Origin: Bacteroidota bacterium
Lineage (GTDB): Bacteria; Bacteroidota; Bacteroidia; Chitinophagales; Chitinophagaceae
Assembly: GCA_018971025.1 (NCBI GenBank)
Contig: JAGWVE010000004.1
Coordinates: 1-64,000, forward strand
Reading direction: 5' to 3'
Length of the DNA stretch: 64,000 nt
Below, in pieces: positions 36,345 through 46,800 of this stretch. Position 1 is the first letter of the stretch. Each line of letters opens with the position of its first letter. Under the pieces are notes generated by a model. It searched no databases. It was given only the letters and a program-made list of their open reading frames with translations, and had not been told where the DNA came from. Both the position numbers and the translations under genes were made by a program.

Positions 36345-38786
36345 TTAAAGCGGATCTACATTGATAACAATGCTCACTGATCTATATCTTTTATTTGTTT
36401 GCAGTATCAGAATTTGTTGTTGCAACCTATTTTTAAAAGTGCCAATACTCACTTGTTGTTTTGGAATCTTACAAAGTAGTTCCCATAAATACTGGTTTCT
36501 AATACGGTCAACAAGGGGTTGTGCTGGCCCAGTCATATATTTACCGTAAGTACTGCTTAAGCCCCGCATTAATATATTTGCTGCCTCCTGTGCTATATTT
36601 TTATCTACGTGCTTACAGGTAATTAATATAATTCGTGAAAACGGAGGATAATTAAATGCCTGCCTATTGTGTATTTCAAAATCAAATAGTGCTGGATAAT
36701 TGTGTGCTTGTACAAATTGTAATACTGGATGATTGGCCTGACTTACCTGAATAAGTACCTTTCCTTGATCATCTTTTCGTCCGGCACGACCACTCACTTG
36801 CTCCATCAGTTGATAGGCTTTTTCATTGACCCTAAAATCTGTGAAGCTTAATATGCCATCGGCGTCTATAATACCTACTAGGTTTACGTGTTCAAAATCC
36901 AGCCCTTTAACCACCATCTGTGTGCCTACCAGTATATCTATGGAACGTTGTTCAAATAATTTTATGAGGGCATCGTGTTCATTTTTACCTTTTACACTAT
37001 CATGATCCATACGAGCAATACGCGCATCAGGTAATAATTCCGAAAGTAGTTCTTGTATTTGCTCGGTTCCAAAATTCTTTTGCGTAAACTGGTTGCTACC
37101 ACAAGCGGCGCACTGATGCACAACCGGGTAATTGCTGCCACAGTAATGGCAGGTTAAGGTGTTTTTTGCTTTATGGTAGGTGAGTGTTACATCACACTGT
37201 TTACACTGTGGAATCCATCCACAGGTATCGCAAATCATGTAAGGGGCATAGCCTCTTCGATTCTGAAATAAGATAACCTGTTTATTTTTTGCAAGTGTTT
37301 CTTGTATAGCTGCTATAAGAGGTTCGGTGAGGGCTACTTTTCCTTTTTTAGGTAATTTTTGAACATTGATAATATCAATGGTGGGTAGTGTTGCAGCGCC
37401 AAAGCGTTCTTGTAAAGTTACCAGTCCAAATTTTTGTTGAAGCGCATTGTAATACGATTCAATAGAAGGGGTAGCGCTACCGAGTAATACTTTGGCATTA
37501 AAGAGTGTGGCATAATATATAGCAGCGTCTCTTGCATGGTAACGTGGTGCAGGATCTTGTTGTTTGTAGGATGGGTCATGCTCTTCGTCGGCAATAATGA
37601 GTCCTAAATTTTTGAACGGTAATAAAAGAGATGACCTAGCGCCTAATACAACTTTTATTTGTCCAGTGTTTACTTTATTCCAAATTTCAACGCGTTCGTT
37701 GGCATTAAATTTTGAATGGTAAATAGCAATTTTGTCGCCAAAATAATACTGTAACCTGCGTATCATTTGCGCCGTTAAAGCAATTTCGGGAAGCATGTAT
37801 AATGCCTGCTGACCCTTTGCTATAAAGGATTCTATGAGTTTTATATAAATCTGCGTTTTACCACTGGCCGTTACACCATGCAGTAAGCAAACAGGTTTTG
37901 TGTCAAATAAGGAAACAAGATTATTGTACGCATTTGTTTGTGCTTCAGATAGGGTATACGTGTTTTCTAATTCGGCATTATTGATTCCATAATGGAACCG
38001 GTCTACCGCTTTTTTTTCGGCGATTAAAATTCCTTTTTCGATAAGCCCTTTTAATTGTGCTGCATTTGCACCTGCCTTTTTTAATAGTTCTGATTGGATA
38101 ACGGTATCCTGCGTTTTTTGTAAATGGATAAACGCAAGTAACAGTTCCATTTGTTTGGGTGCCTTTGTCCAGTTGTTTAAAAGCGTTTCGATACTTGCTT
38201 CACTGCTATAGGTTTCTGATAACCGAATAAAGGTTTCTCTTTTTGCTTTGTATTTATCTTTTAATGCTTCCCAAATAAAGCATACTTCTTTTTCAATGAG
38301 TTTTTTAATGAGTGGATATACATGCGAACTATCAACGAGTTGTTGCACTTCAGAAAGTCTTAATTCCTTTTTGATGTGCAGAGCTTCGGATACTACATAT
38401 TCATTGTCGTTTAAATCAGAAAAATCGAGTGTGCGGTCTTCATTCCAAATTAATATACTTTCGCTGGTTAATTTCAAATTGGCCGGAACAGCAGCTTGCA
38501 TTACTTCCCCTTCTGTACACATATAATAAGACGCAATCCATTCCCAAAATTCTAGTTGTGTAGGATGTAAAATGGGCGTTTCGTCTATGACCTGTAAGAT
38601 TTCTTTGGGTTCAAAAGCAGCAGGCTTTTCGAGAGTAATTTTTTTAATAATGCCTGCATATTTTTTGTTGCGACCAAGTAATACTTCCACTCTAATACCG
38701 GGGCTTACGAGTGCCTGAAACCTAGCAGGGATAGCCCATGTATAGTTTTTAGGTAAGGCAAGTGGTATTATAATTTCTGCAAACAA
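36345..38786 (-). CDS. priA: primosomal protein N' (replication restart helicase)
   Basis: LLHGVTASGKTQIY; DEEHDPSYKQQDPAPRYHARDAA; zinc-binding Cys pairs CDTCGWIPQCKQCDVTLTYHKAKNTLTCHYCG. Confidence 0.93.
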   Translation of the reverse strand: MFAEIIIPLALPKNYTWAIPARFQALVSPGIRVEVLLGRNKKYAGIIKKITLEKPAAFEPKEILQVIDETPILHPTQLEFWEWIASYYMCTEGEVMQAAVPANLKLTSESILIWNEDRTLDFSDLNDNEYVVSEALHIKKELRLSEVQQLVDSSHVYPLIKKLIEKEVCFIWEALKDKYKAKRETFIRLSETYSSEASIETLLNNWTKAPKQMELLLAFIHLQKTQDTVIQSELLKKAGANAAQLKGLIEKGILIAEKKAVDRFHYGINNAELENTYTLSEAQTNAYNNLVSLFDTKPVCLLHGVTASGKTQIYIKLIESFIAKGQQALYMLPEIALTAQMIRRLQYYFGDKIAIYHSKFNANERVEIWNKVNTGQIKVVLGARSSLLLPFKNLGLIIADEEHDPSYKQQDPAPRYHARDAAIYYATLFNAKVLLGSATPSIESYYNALQQKFGLVTLQERFGAATLPTIDIINVQKLPKKGKVALTEPLIAAIQETLAKNKQVILFQNRRGYAPYMICDTCGWIPQCKQCDVTLTYHKAKNTLTCHYCGSNYPVVHQCAACGSNQFTQKNFGTEQIQELLSELLPDARIARMDHDSVKGKNEHDALIKLFEQRSIDILVGTQMVVKGLDFEHVNLVGIIDADGILSFTDFRVNEKAYQLMEQVSGRAGRKDDQGKVLIQVSQANHPVLQFVQAHNYPALFDFEIHNRQAFNYPPFSRIILITCKHVDKNIAQEAANILMRGLSSTYGKYMTGPAQPLVDRIRNQYLWELLCKIPKQQVSIGTFKNRLQQQILILQTNKRYRSVSIVINVDPL

Positions 38787-38801
38787 GGGGCCAATTTTGT
38801 G

Positions 38802-39623
38802 CTAAAATACGCTTAAAACAGTTGGGTACTTACGGTATCTTTTAAGTCCTTCTTCCATTTGTAGGTATGCTCTTTCTTTAAGAACTGGTAGGTCTTCCAT
38901 GGTTAAACCTGCTACTGGAATATCTGCTAAATATACAACCCTGCTTTTGCCTGGGGTAATCGTAAAAACAGAACTAAAATGCATGCGCTCGATGGTATCA
39001 ATAAATAAGAGCGGCTTGATAGGCGTTTGTGTTTCAATGGCAATTCGGAAAGCACCATCAAAAAAAGATTTTAAGGGCTTTTCAGATTCATTAAATGTTC
39101 CTTCTGGAAATATAAATATGGATAACCCGTCGGCGATGGCTTGTTTTAAGGCCCTAACACTTTGAGATCTTCTTTCGGCATTACTGCGGTCTACCAGTAT
39201 AACCGCTTTACTATAGATCCAACCAAATACAGGAATTTTAGAAGATTCGTATTTTCCTAGTATGCGCAGTGGGCTATGTGCTATACGAACAATGGGAGGG
39301 ATGTCCATATAGGAATTGTGGTTGGCTATAAAAATATATTGCCTGCTTTTTTCATGTGCTATTTCATGAATTTCTTGATGCCTAACGCCTAAAAAAAAGT
39401 ACCAAACCGTTGCCCAAATTTTGCATAAGTGATAAATGAAGTTGCCGCCCGTTACCCTCCCAAATGGCAGGGATAAAAACACAAAAGGCATAACTGATAG
39501 CATCACCAATATAAATGTAATAAGTGCGTAAATACTATAGATATACCGTACTAAATGTACCACCCTTTTCATAGGTGCTAACTTAAGCAATATTCTAGTA
39601 AACGCATTAAAAATGGCGGCCAA
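38802..39623 (-). CDS. lysophospholipid acyltransferase family protein (PlsC-like)
   Basis: IANHNSYMDIPPI (HX4D) and FIFPEGTFNESEKPLKSFFDGAFRIA. Confidence 0.87.
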   Translation of the reverse strand: MAAIFNAFTRILLKLAPMKRVVHLVRYIYSIYALITFILVMLSVMPFVFLSLPFGRVTGGNFIYHLCKIWATVWYFFLGVRHQEIHEIAHEKSRQYIFIANHNSYMDIPPIVRIAHSPLRILGKYESSKIPVFGWIYSKAVILVDRSNAERRSQSVRALKQAIADGLSIFIFPEGTFNESEKPLKSFFDGAFRIAIETQTPIKPLLFIDTIERMHFSSVFTITPGKSRVVYLADIPVAGLTMEDLPVLKERAYLQMEEGLKRYRKYPTVLSVF

Positions 39624-39670
39624 ATAGATTGGACCGCCACTTTTTTCGATTGCTTGCTATATCTGAACTA

Positions 39671-40690
39671 TTAAAACGCGTATACTGCGGCTAGCACAAA
39701 GTTTGAGGCGCTGCTAGCGGTTCCTGTTTTGGTGCTAAATAGGGGTGAATTACCACTATCCATTCTAAATTCAGGAATAAGGGTTAGTTTTTTTACTTTA
39801 ATCTTACCAGATAAAGTGGTAGCATTCACATTTCCAAGGCCTAGTGGATTAATTTTTCTATCGCTAAAAAAGTCTTCCCTAAGGGTCAATCCAAATTTTT
39901 CTGAAATATCATAGTTAACATACAATGCTTCTGACGACCAACTACTTGTTGTTGCACCAATTTTTTGTTGATTGATACTACCATCAAATGCAGCGCTTAC
40001 TTTGCTTGATAAAGTAGCTAGTAATACCACATTATACTGTGTGGTAATATCACCATGAACAAAATTGAAATAACTTTTTAGTTTATCATTGCTGGTTGCT
40101 GTACTAAACTGTGCAATGATATATTTTGGTTTACCATTAAAGCTGGAATAGTCTGTAGGGTCAACTAAGCCCACCATAAGTGCAGATTTTCCGCCTAAAG
40201 AAACATCTGCTTTAAAACCTGTATGGAAAAACGGACCGTAAGAAAATCCATAAGACATGCTATAATTTCTATTGCTGGTAGCATCTAATAATTCGTAACC
40301 TACATGGGTAGCAAATTTACCCGCTGTTATTTTTAGTTTATCAGTTACGGCGTAAGACAGCGTTGCTTGTTTGATGTTTGTTAATACATCATGATCGTTG
40401 TAGGAGAACTCATCTGCTCTTTTTCCTGCGCCTGCGTCTAGGGAAGCTGTAAATTTTCCAAATGTTTGGTCAATTTTAACACTTGCCATTCCAAGTTTAA
40501 ATGCGTTATAAGAATTGGTGAAACTTGTAAGGTTGTTATTGCTTCCACCGCCGTCTTTTGTTAATGCTCTATAATATCCGTCTACGTAGGCAGTAATAGT
40601 GGTGCTTGATTTTTTTGTACTATCTTTTTGTGCAATTGCGGGAACTAGGGTAAAGCAAATTGCACTAGCAATTAAAATTTTCTTTAACAT
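39671..40690 (-). CDS. outer membrane beta-barrel porin
   Basis: Signal peptide MLKKILIASAICFTLVPAIAQ; alternating beta-strand pattern ending in ...ASNFVLAAVYAF. Confidence 0.75.
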   Translation of the reverse strand: MLKKILIASAICFTLVPAIAQKDSTKKSSTTITAYVDGYYRALTKDGGGSNNNLTSFTNSYNAFKLGMASVKIDQTFGKFTASLDAGAGKRADEFSYNDHDVLTNIKQATLSYAVTDKLKITAGKFATHVGYELLDATSNRNYSMSYGFSYGPFFHTGFKADVSLGGKSALMVGLVDPTDYSSFNGKPKYIIAQFSTATSNDKLKSYFNFVHGDITTQYNVVLLATLSSKVSAAFDGSINQQKIGATTSSWSSEALYVNYDISEKFGLTLREDFFSDRKINPLGLGNVNATTLSGKIKVKKLTLIPEFRMDSGNSPLFSTKTGTASSASNFVLAAVYAF

Positions 40691-40715
40691 TGTAATGGTT
40701 TTTAGTTAACTAAGG

Positions 40716-40761
40716 GGTACAGTCTTAAATTCTGGTCAGAGAATTTATACAAGACTGTACC
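40716..40761 (-). other. long intercistronic RNA hairpin between amt and the porin gene
   Basis: Plus strand GGTACAGTCTT-AAATTCT-ggtcag-AGAATTT-atac-AAGACTGTACC: 18 paired positions with a 4-nt bulge. Confidence 0.7.
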
Positions 40762-40769
40762 TTTTTTAT

Positions 40770-42131
40770 TTAAATTTTATGTGGGTTTCTACCATATTTT
40801 TCATCGTGTTGTGTAGCATCTAAACCAATCTCTTCTTCTTCTTGGCTTACACGTAATGGAAGCATTAAGCTAATAACTTTAAAAATAAGTAGTGACACAA
40901 AAAAGCTATACGCTACAACAATTACAAGCGCTTTTACTTGCGTGATAAAAAATTCGGTATTACCATAAATTAAACCTTCTGCGCCTGCACCATTAACGCT
41001 TTTCGTTGCAAAAATGCCTGTCATTAACATACCTACCATACCACCAACTCCATGACAAGGGAAAACGTCTAAGGTGTCATCCAGTTTAGATTTAGACTTA
41101 TAATAAACTGCAAGATTAGAAATGATGGCTGCAACAAAGCCAATAAAAATACTTTGCGGTACAGCTACAAAACCTGCAGCAGGCGTAATGGCAACTAAGC
41201 CTACAACTGCGCCAATACAAAAGCCAAGTACTGATGGTTTTTTGCCACGCATAACATCAAAAAACATCCATGACAAACCAGCAGCAGCAGCAGCTGTATT
41301 GGTTGTTGCAAAGGCTGATACAGCTAGTGCATTTGCACCAAGTGCAGACCCTGCATTAAAACCAAACCAACCAAACCATAATAAACCTGTTCCAATTAAT
41401 ACATAAGGAATGTTAGCAGGCGGAATTTCTTGTTGTTCTAAATGTGCTTTTCTACGTTTTAAAACAAGGGCTCCAGCTAACGCGGCGCAACCTGCCGAAA
41501 TATGTACTACGGTACCTCCGGCAAAATCTAGTGCGCCCATTTTAAATAAAAATCCCTCAGGATGCCATGTCCAATGCGCAATTGGCGCGTAAACAAATAA
41601 GCTAAATAATACAATAAATAAAATGTAGGAAGTAAACTTTACTCTTTCCGCAACAGCGCCCACAACAAGTCCTGGCGTGATGATGGCAAACATGAGTTGA
41701 AATAATGCAAATAAACCTAGCGGGATGGTGGGGGCTAAGCTCCAAGGTGCACCACTATTAATACCTTTCATGAACAAGTGCGTCATTGGATTGCCTATAA
41801 TACCTCCAATAGATTCACCAAAACATAAACTGTATCCAACCGTTACCCATATAATGGTAACCACGCCCGTAGCTACCACACTTTTAATCATGGTAGAAAT
41901 TACATTTTTACGGTGTACCATTCCTCCATAAAAGAAGGCAAGGCCTGGGGTCATTAAAAACACTAAAGCCGTTGCTACAATTATCCAGGCAATATCTGCA
42001 CCATTGTAGGCACCTGCTTTGTCTTCAAAGCTTAATTCCGGTGGAGCAAATATGGCTAATATAGCCACAATGAGTAGAACCAAAAAAGGAGCTACATTGT
42101 AAACGTTTAGTTTTTTCTGATACATAAACAA
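40770..42131 (-). CDS. amt: ammonium transporter
   Basis: DIAWIIVATALVFLMTPGLAFFYGGMVHRKNVISTM; FAGGTVVHISAGCAALAGAL; PCHGVGGMVGML. Confidence 0.93.
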   Translation of the reverse strand: MFMYQKKLNVYNVAPFLVLLIVAILAIFAPPELSFEDKAGAYNGADIAWIIVATALVFLMTPGLAFFYGGMVHRKNVISTMIKSVVATGVVTIIWVTVGYSLCFGESIGGIIGNPMTHLFMKGINSGAPWSLAPTIPLGLFALFQLMFAIITPGLVVGAVAERVKFTSYILFIVLFSLFVYAPIAHWTWHPEGFLFKMGALDFAGGTVVHISAGCAALAGALVLKRRKAHLEQQEIPPANIPYVLIGTGLLWFGWFGFNAGSALGANALAVSAFATTNTAAAAAGLSWMFFDVMRGKKPSVLGFCIGAVVGLVAITPAAGFVAVPQSIFIGFVAAIISNLAVYYKSKSKLDDTLDVFPCHGVGGMVGMLMTGIFATKSVNGAGAEGLIYGNTEFFITQVKALVIVVAYSFFVSLLIFKVISLMLPLRVSQEEEEIGLDATQHDEKYGRNPHKI

Positions 42132-42285
42132 ATAAGTTTTAATTATAATGTAATGATTACAACACTAAATTAATTAAATAAATGAATAATTATTTAAAAT
42201 ATATAAACATATAATTTTTTGTAATGTGAATTGTATTTTGAAGATAAATCTCAATTTATCATCGAAAAGCTTATAAAATAGGCAC

Positions 42286-42317
42286 AAAAAAGCCTGATTT
42301 ACAAAAAATCAGGCTTT
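42286..42317 (-). terminator. intrinsic terminator after gltD (minus strand)
   Basis: Minus strand AAAGCCTGATTT-tttgt-AAATCAGGCTTT plus T-run. Confidence 0.85.
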
Positions 42318-42341
42318 GAGTATATTATATTACAAAATTAA

Positions 42342-43811
42342 TTATATATTAATTAAGTAGCTTTTGTCTTTAGATTCTAAGGAAGAAGCGCCCATTAGGT
42401 ATTCATCAACCTTTCTTGCACATTCTCTACCTTCACTAATAGCCCATACAACTAGTGATTGTCCGCGTCTAGTATCACCAGCAGCAAAAACTTTATGTAC
42501 GCTTGTATTATAGTCAGATTCATTGGCTAATACATTACCTCTAGCATCAAGTTCTAAGCCTAAATCTTGAATAAAGCCTTTGTGTTGCGGGTGTAAAAAG
42601 CCCATAGCTAAAAATGCCTTTTGACAAGGGATAATTCGAGTAGTACCTTCAATTTCTTCAAATCTGGCAGGTTTATCTGGCGTAGAGGCTTTCCATGCTA
42701 GGTCTACGAGTTCAATTCCTGTAAGCTTACCATTTTCACCAATAAATCGTTTGGTTAATACTGCCCATTCTCTACTCACGCCTTCTTCGTGAGAGCTTGA
42801 TGTTTTGAGTGTCATAGGGTAGGTAGGCCAAGGCATAACGTCTGTTCTAGAAACGGGTGGTTTTGGCATAAGCTCTAACTGTGTAACAGAATTTGCACCC
42901 TGTCTATTTGAAGTACCCACGCAATCACTTCCTGTATCACCACCACCAATAACTACAACATCTTGACCTGTTGTAAGTATGTCTTTACCTGCAACTTCTT
43001 TATTGCTTACTCTTTTATTTTGTTGCTTTAAAAAATCCATAGCAAAATAAACGCCTTCTAAATCTCTGCCAGGGATATCTAAATCTCTAGGGATAGTAGA
43101 ACCCGCCGCAATTACAACAGCGTGATAATCATTCATGATATCATCAATCGATATGTTTACACCAACATGGCTATTGCATTTAAAAGTTATACCTTCTTGT
43201 TCCATTAATTGGATACGTCGATCAATGACCCATTTTTCTAGTTTGAAATCAGGGATACCATATCTTAACAATCCTCCAGGTGCATCATCTCTTTCAAAAA
43301 CTGTTACATGATGACCAGCATAATTTAATTGTGCAGCAGTAGCAAGGCCAGCAGGACCTGAACCAATCACCGCAATTTTTTTGCCGGTTCTTAGGTTTGG
43401 ATTTTTTGGTTGTACAAATCCTTTTTCAAAAGCTATTTCAATAATATGCTTTTCAATTTCCTCGATGGTAATTGCTGGTTGATTGATGCCAAGTACACAT
43501 GCGCTTTCGCAAGGAGCTGGGCAAATTCGTCCCGTAAATTCAGGAAAATTATTGGTAACACTTAGTAATTCGTATGCTTCTTCCCAATTGTTGTTATATA
43601 CAGCGTCGTTAAATTCTGGAATGATATTTCCCAAAGGACATCCATTATGACAAAATGGTACACCGCAGTTCATGCATCTTCCAGACTGCTCATTTAATTT
43701 TTGATCAGAAAAACGTTCTACAAATTCTTTGTAGTCTTTTACCCTTTCTTGTGGAGCTCTTTTATTTGGAAGCTCTCTTGTAAATTCAATAAATCCGGTA
43801 GGCTTACCCAT
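42342..43811 (-). CDS. gltD: glutamate synthase small subunit
   Basis: CMNCGVPFCHNGCPLGNIIPEFND; GSGPAGLATAAQL; GGGDTGSDCVGTSNRQG. Confidence 0.93.
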   Translation of the reverse strand: MGKPTGFIEFTRELPNKRAPQERVKDYKEFVERFSDQKLNEQSGRCMNCGVPFCHNGCPLGNIIPEFNDAVYNNNWEEAYELLSVTNNFPEFTGRICPAPCESACVLGINQPAITIEEIEKHIIEIAFEKGFVQPKNPNLRTGKKIAVIGSGPAGLATAAQLNYAGHHVTVFERDDAPGGLLRYGIPDFKLEKWVIDRRIQLMEQEGITFKCNSHVGVNISIDDIMNDYHAVVIAAGSTIPRDLDIPGRDLEGVYFAMDFLKQQNKRVSNKEVAGKDILTTGQDVVVIGGGDTGSDCVGTSNRQGANSVTQLELMPKPPVSRTDVMPWPTYPMTLKTSSSHEEGVSREWAVLTKRFIGENGKLTGIELVDLAWKASTPDKPARFEEIEGTTRIIPCQKAFLAMGFLHPQHKGFIQDLGLELDARGNVLANESDYNTSVHKVFAAGDTRRGQSLVVWAISEGRECARKVDEYLMGASSLESKDKSYLINI

Positions 43812-43822
43812 CTATAAAAAAT

Positions 43823-46800
43823 TTAAATCGCTTTTTGATTGTTTTTTTCTTTTTGTAACAGTACTGCTTTGTAATCTCTAGGAAATACTTTTACAAAATG
43901 TGCTAATTGATTTTCAAAATCAGACATGATAAATTGAGCCACTTTACTTTCAGTTAAAGTTGCATGATCACCAATCATTTGATGTAAATATTTTTTATCT
44001 GATTCGTTTAAGGGATCTAGATCCACCATTTCGGTATTGCATTTATCAGCAAAATTTCCAGCTGTGTCATATATGTATGCGATACCGCCACTCATACCTG
44101 CTGCAAAGTTCCTGCCTGTTTCACCTAAAATAACCGCTTTGCCACCCGTCATATATTCGCAACCATGATCACCTACACCTTCTACAACAACCTCTGCACC
44201 AGAGTTTCTTACAGCAAAACGTTCGCCGGCTTTACCTCTAATAAATGCTGTACCAGCTGTAGCGCCATAGAGTGCAACATTTCCAATAATACTATTTTGC
44301 TCTGCAACAAATTGAGCTTGTTTGCTTGGGTAAATAATAAGTTTAGCGCCGCTTAGTCCTTTGCCAAAATAATCATTGGCATCACCTTCAATTTCTAGCG
44401 TAACACCTTTTGTGTTAAAAGCTCCAAAGCTTTGGCCTGCAGTACCTGTAAATGTATAATGAATGGTACCTTCTGGTAACCCTGCTGCTTTATATTTTTT
44501 GGTGATTTCGTTGGATACAATGGTGCCGGTAGTTCTATCAATATTAGTGATAGGGAAAGAAGCTTTAACTTTTTTGCCAGACTCAATAGCATCTTTGGCA
44601 GCTTCTAATAATTTCCAATCTAATACTTTAGAAAGTTCATGATCCTGCGCTTCTTGTTTGTATAAACCAGTTGTAGCGTCTGCAGGTTCTTTGTATAAAA
44701 TACTGGATAAATCTAATTTGCTGTATTTCCAATGCGTAATATCATTACGCATTTCTAGTGCATCTACTTGGCCTACCATTTCATCAATGGTTTTAAATCC
44801 AAGCTCCGCCATTATTTCACGGAGTTCTTGTGTAATAAATGTAAAGAAGTTGACAATATGATCTGGGTTTCCTGTAAAACGTTTGCGCAATTCAGGATCC
44901 TGTGTTGCCACGCCAACAGGGCATGTATTTAAATGGCATTTGCGCATCATGATACAACCTTCTACAATGAGCGCTGCAGTGGCAACGCCCCATTCTTCGG
45001 CGCCTAAGAGCGTTGCAATGGCAATGTCTCTACCCGTTTTCATCTGACCATCTGCTTGCACCGTAATTCTTGAACGCAATTTATTTTTTACCAGTGTTTG
45101 ATGTGTTTCTGCGAGACCTAGTTCCCAAGGAAGTCCTGTATGTTTAATAGAACTAATAGGAGAGGCCCCCGTTCCGCCATCATGTCCCGCAATCAGTACC
45201 ACATCGGCTTTTGCTTTAGCCACACCAGCTGCGATGGTTCCAACGCCTGCTTTTGATACAAGCTTTACGTTGATTCGTGCTGCGCGGTTTGCATTTTTTA
45301 AATCAAAAATTAATTGAGATAAATCTTCGATAGAATAAATATCGTGGTGTGGTGGTGGAGAAATCAAGCCAACACCTGGTGTTGCATTTCTTGTTTTTCC
45401 AATCCAATCATCTACTTTATGTCCTGGCAATTGTCCACCTTCTCCGGGCTTTGCACCCTGTGCCATTTTAATTTGTAATTCGTCGGCTTCAGTTAGATAA
45501 TAACTATCTACACCAAATCTTGCACTAGCAACTTGCTTGATAGAAGAACGCATTGAATCACCATTTTCAAGCGGTGTATAACGCTTTTCGTCTTCTCCAC
45601 CTTCGCCTGTGTTGCTCTTTCCGCCTAAACGGTTCATGGCAATGGCAAGTGTAGTATGCGCTTCCCAAGAAATAGAACCAAAAGACATGGCACCTGTTGC
45701 AAAACGTTTGTAAATATTTGCTGCAGGTTCTACTTCATCAATTGAAATACTTGGTCTAACTTTTTTAAATTTAAATTGACTACGAAGGGTAGCTGCTTTT
45801 TCAGATTGATCGTTAATGAGTCTTGCGTATTTTTTATACACATCAAAATCGTTAGACTTGGTAGCGTGTTGTAATAAGTGAATGGTTTGCGGGTTAAACA
45901 AATGGAATTCACCTTTGCGCTTCCACTGATACACGCCACCAACAGTAAGTCTATTAACGGATATTTGTTTTTTAGGAAATGCAAAATAATGTTTGGCCAT
46001 AATTTCTTTAGCCATTTCGTCAAGTCCCATGCCTTCAATACGCGATGTGGCACCTGTAAAATACGTGTCTACTACTTTTTTGTTTAGACCAATGATTTCA
46101 AAAATTTGAGCCCCTTGGTAAGATTGTAAAGTAGAGATGCCCATTTTTGAAAAGACTTTTAAGAGTCCATCATTAACGGCTTTGATATAATTCTTTTTGA
46201 GTTTGTCAATTTCTAATGTGGTATCTAGTTTGCCAGATATTTTCATATCTCTAATACTCGAAAGCGCTAGGTATGGATTAATGGCGGTTGCCCCAAATGC
46301 AACAAGGCATGCAAAATGATGTACTTCCCAAACATCACCAGCTTCTACAATGATACCTACCTGTCCACGGTATCCTTTTCTGATAAGATGGTGATGAATG
46401 GCTGCAGTAGCAAGTAAAGAAGGGATAGGCGCGTGATCCGAATCAATTGCTCTATCTGTTAAAATAATGACTTCAAAACCATCTTCTACGGCGTCAACAG
46501 CATAACGGCAAAGTCTATCCAATCCGGCCTTTAAAGAACCTGGTTTATTGTCTGCTCTAAAATAAGTTTGAAGTGTTTTAGCCTGGAAAATACCGGTATC
46601 TATACTTCTAATTTTTTCTAAATCGTGATTGGTAAGAATGGGATGCTTTAACGCAACGCAGTGACAAGCAAGTGGATCTTCCGATAATATATTACCATTG
46701 CTACCAGCAAAAGAGGCTAGCGACATCACCATACGCTCTCTGATAGGATCGATAGGCGGATTGGTTACCTGCGCAAACAATTGTTTAAAATAACTACTTA

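Noticed and set aside
41269-41310. GCAGCAGCAGCAGC-like run inside amt
   Set aside because: Encodes Ala residues in a transmembrane region (TNTAAAAAGLSW); not a regulatory repeat.
42132-42341. amt upstream region examined for a tRNA or riboswitch
   Set aside because: Very AT-rich with only the gltD terminator hairpin; no cloverleaf or known aptamer core seen by eye.
45730-46053. 107-aa minus-strand ORF inside gltB
   Set aside because: Out-of-frame ORF within the well-supported gltB reading frame; no recognisable domain.
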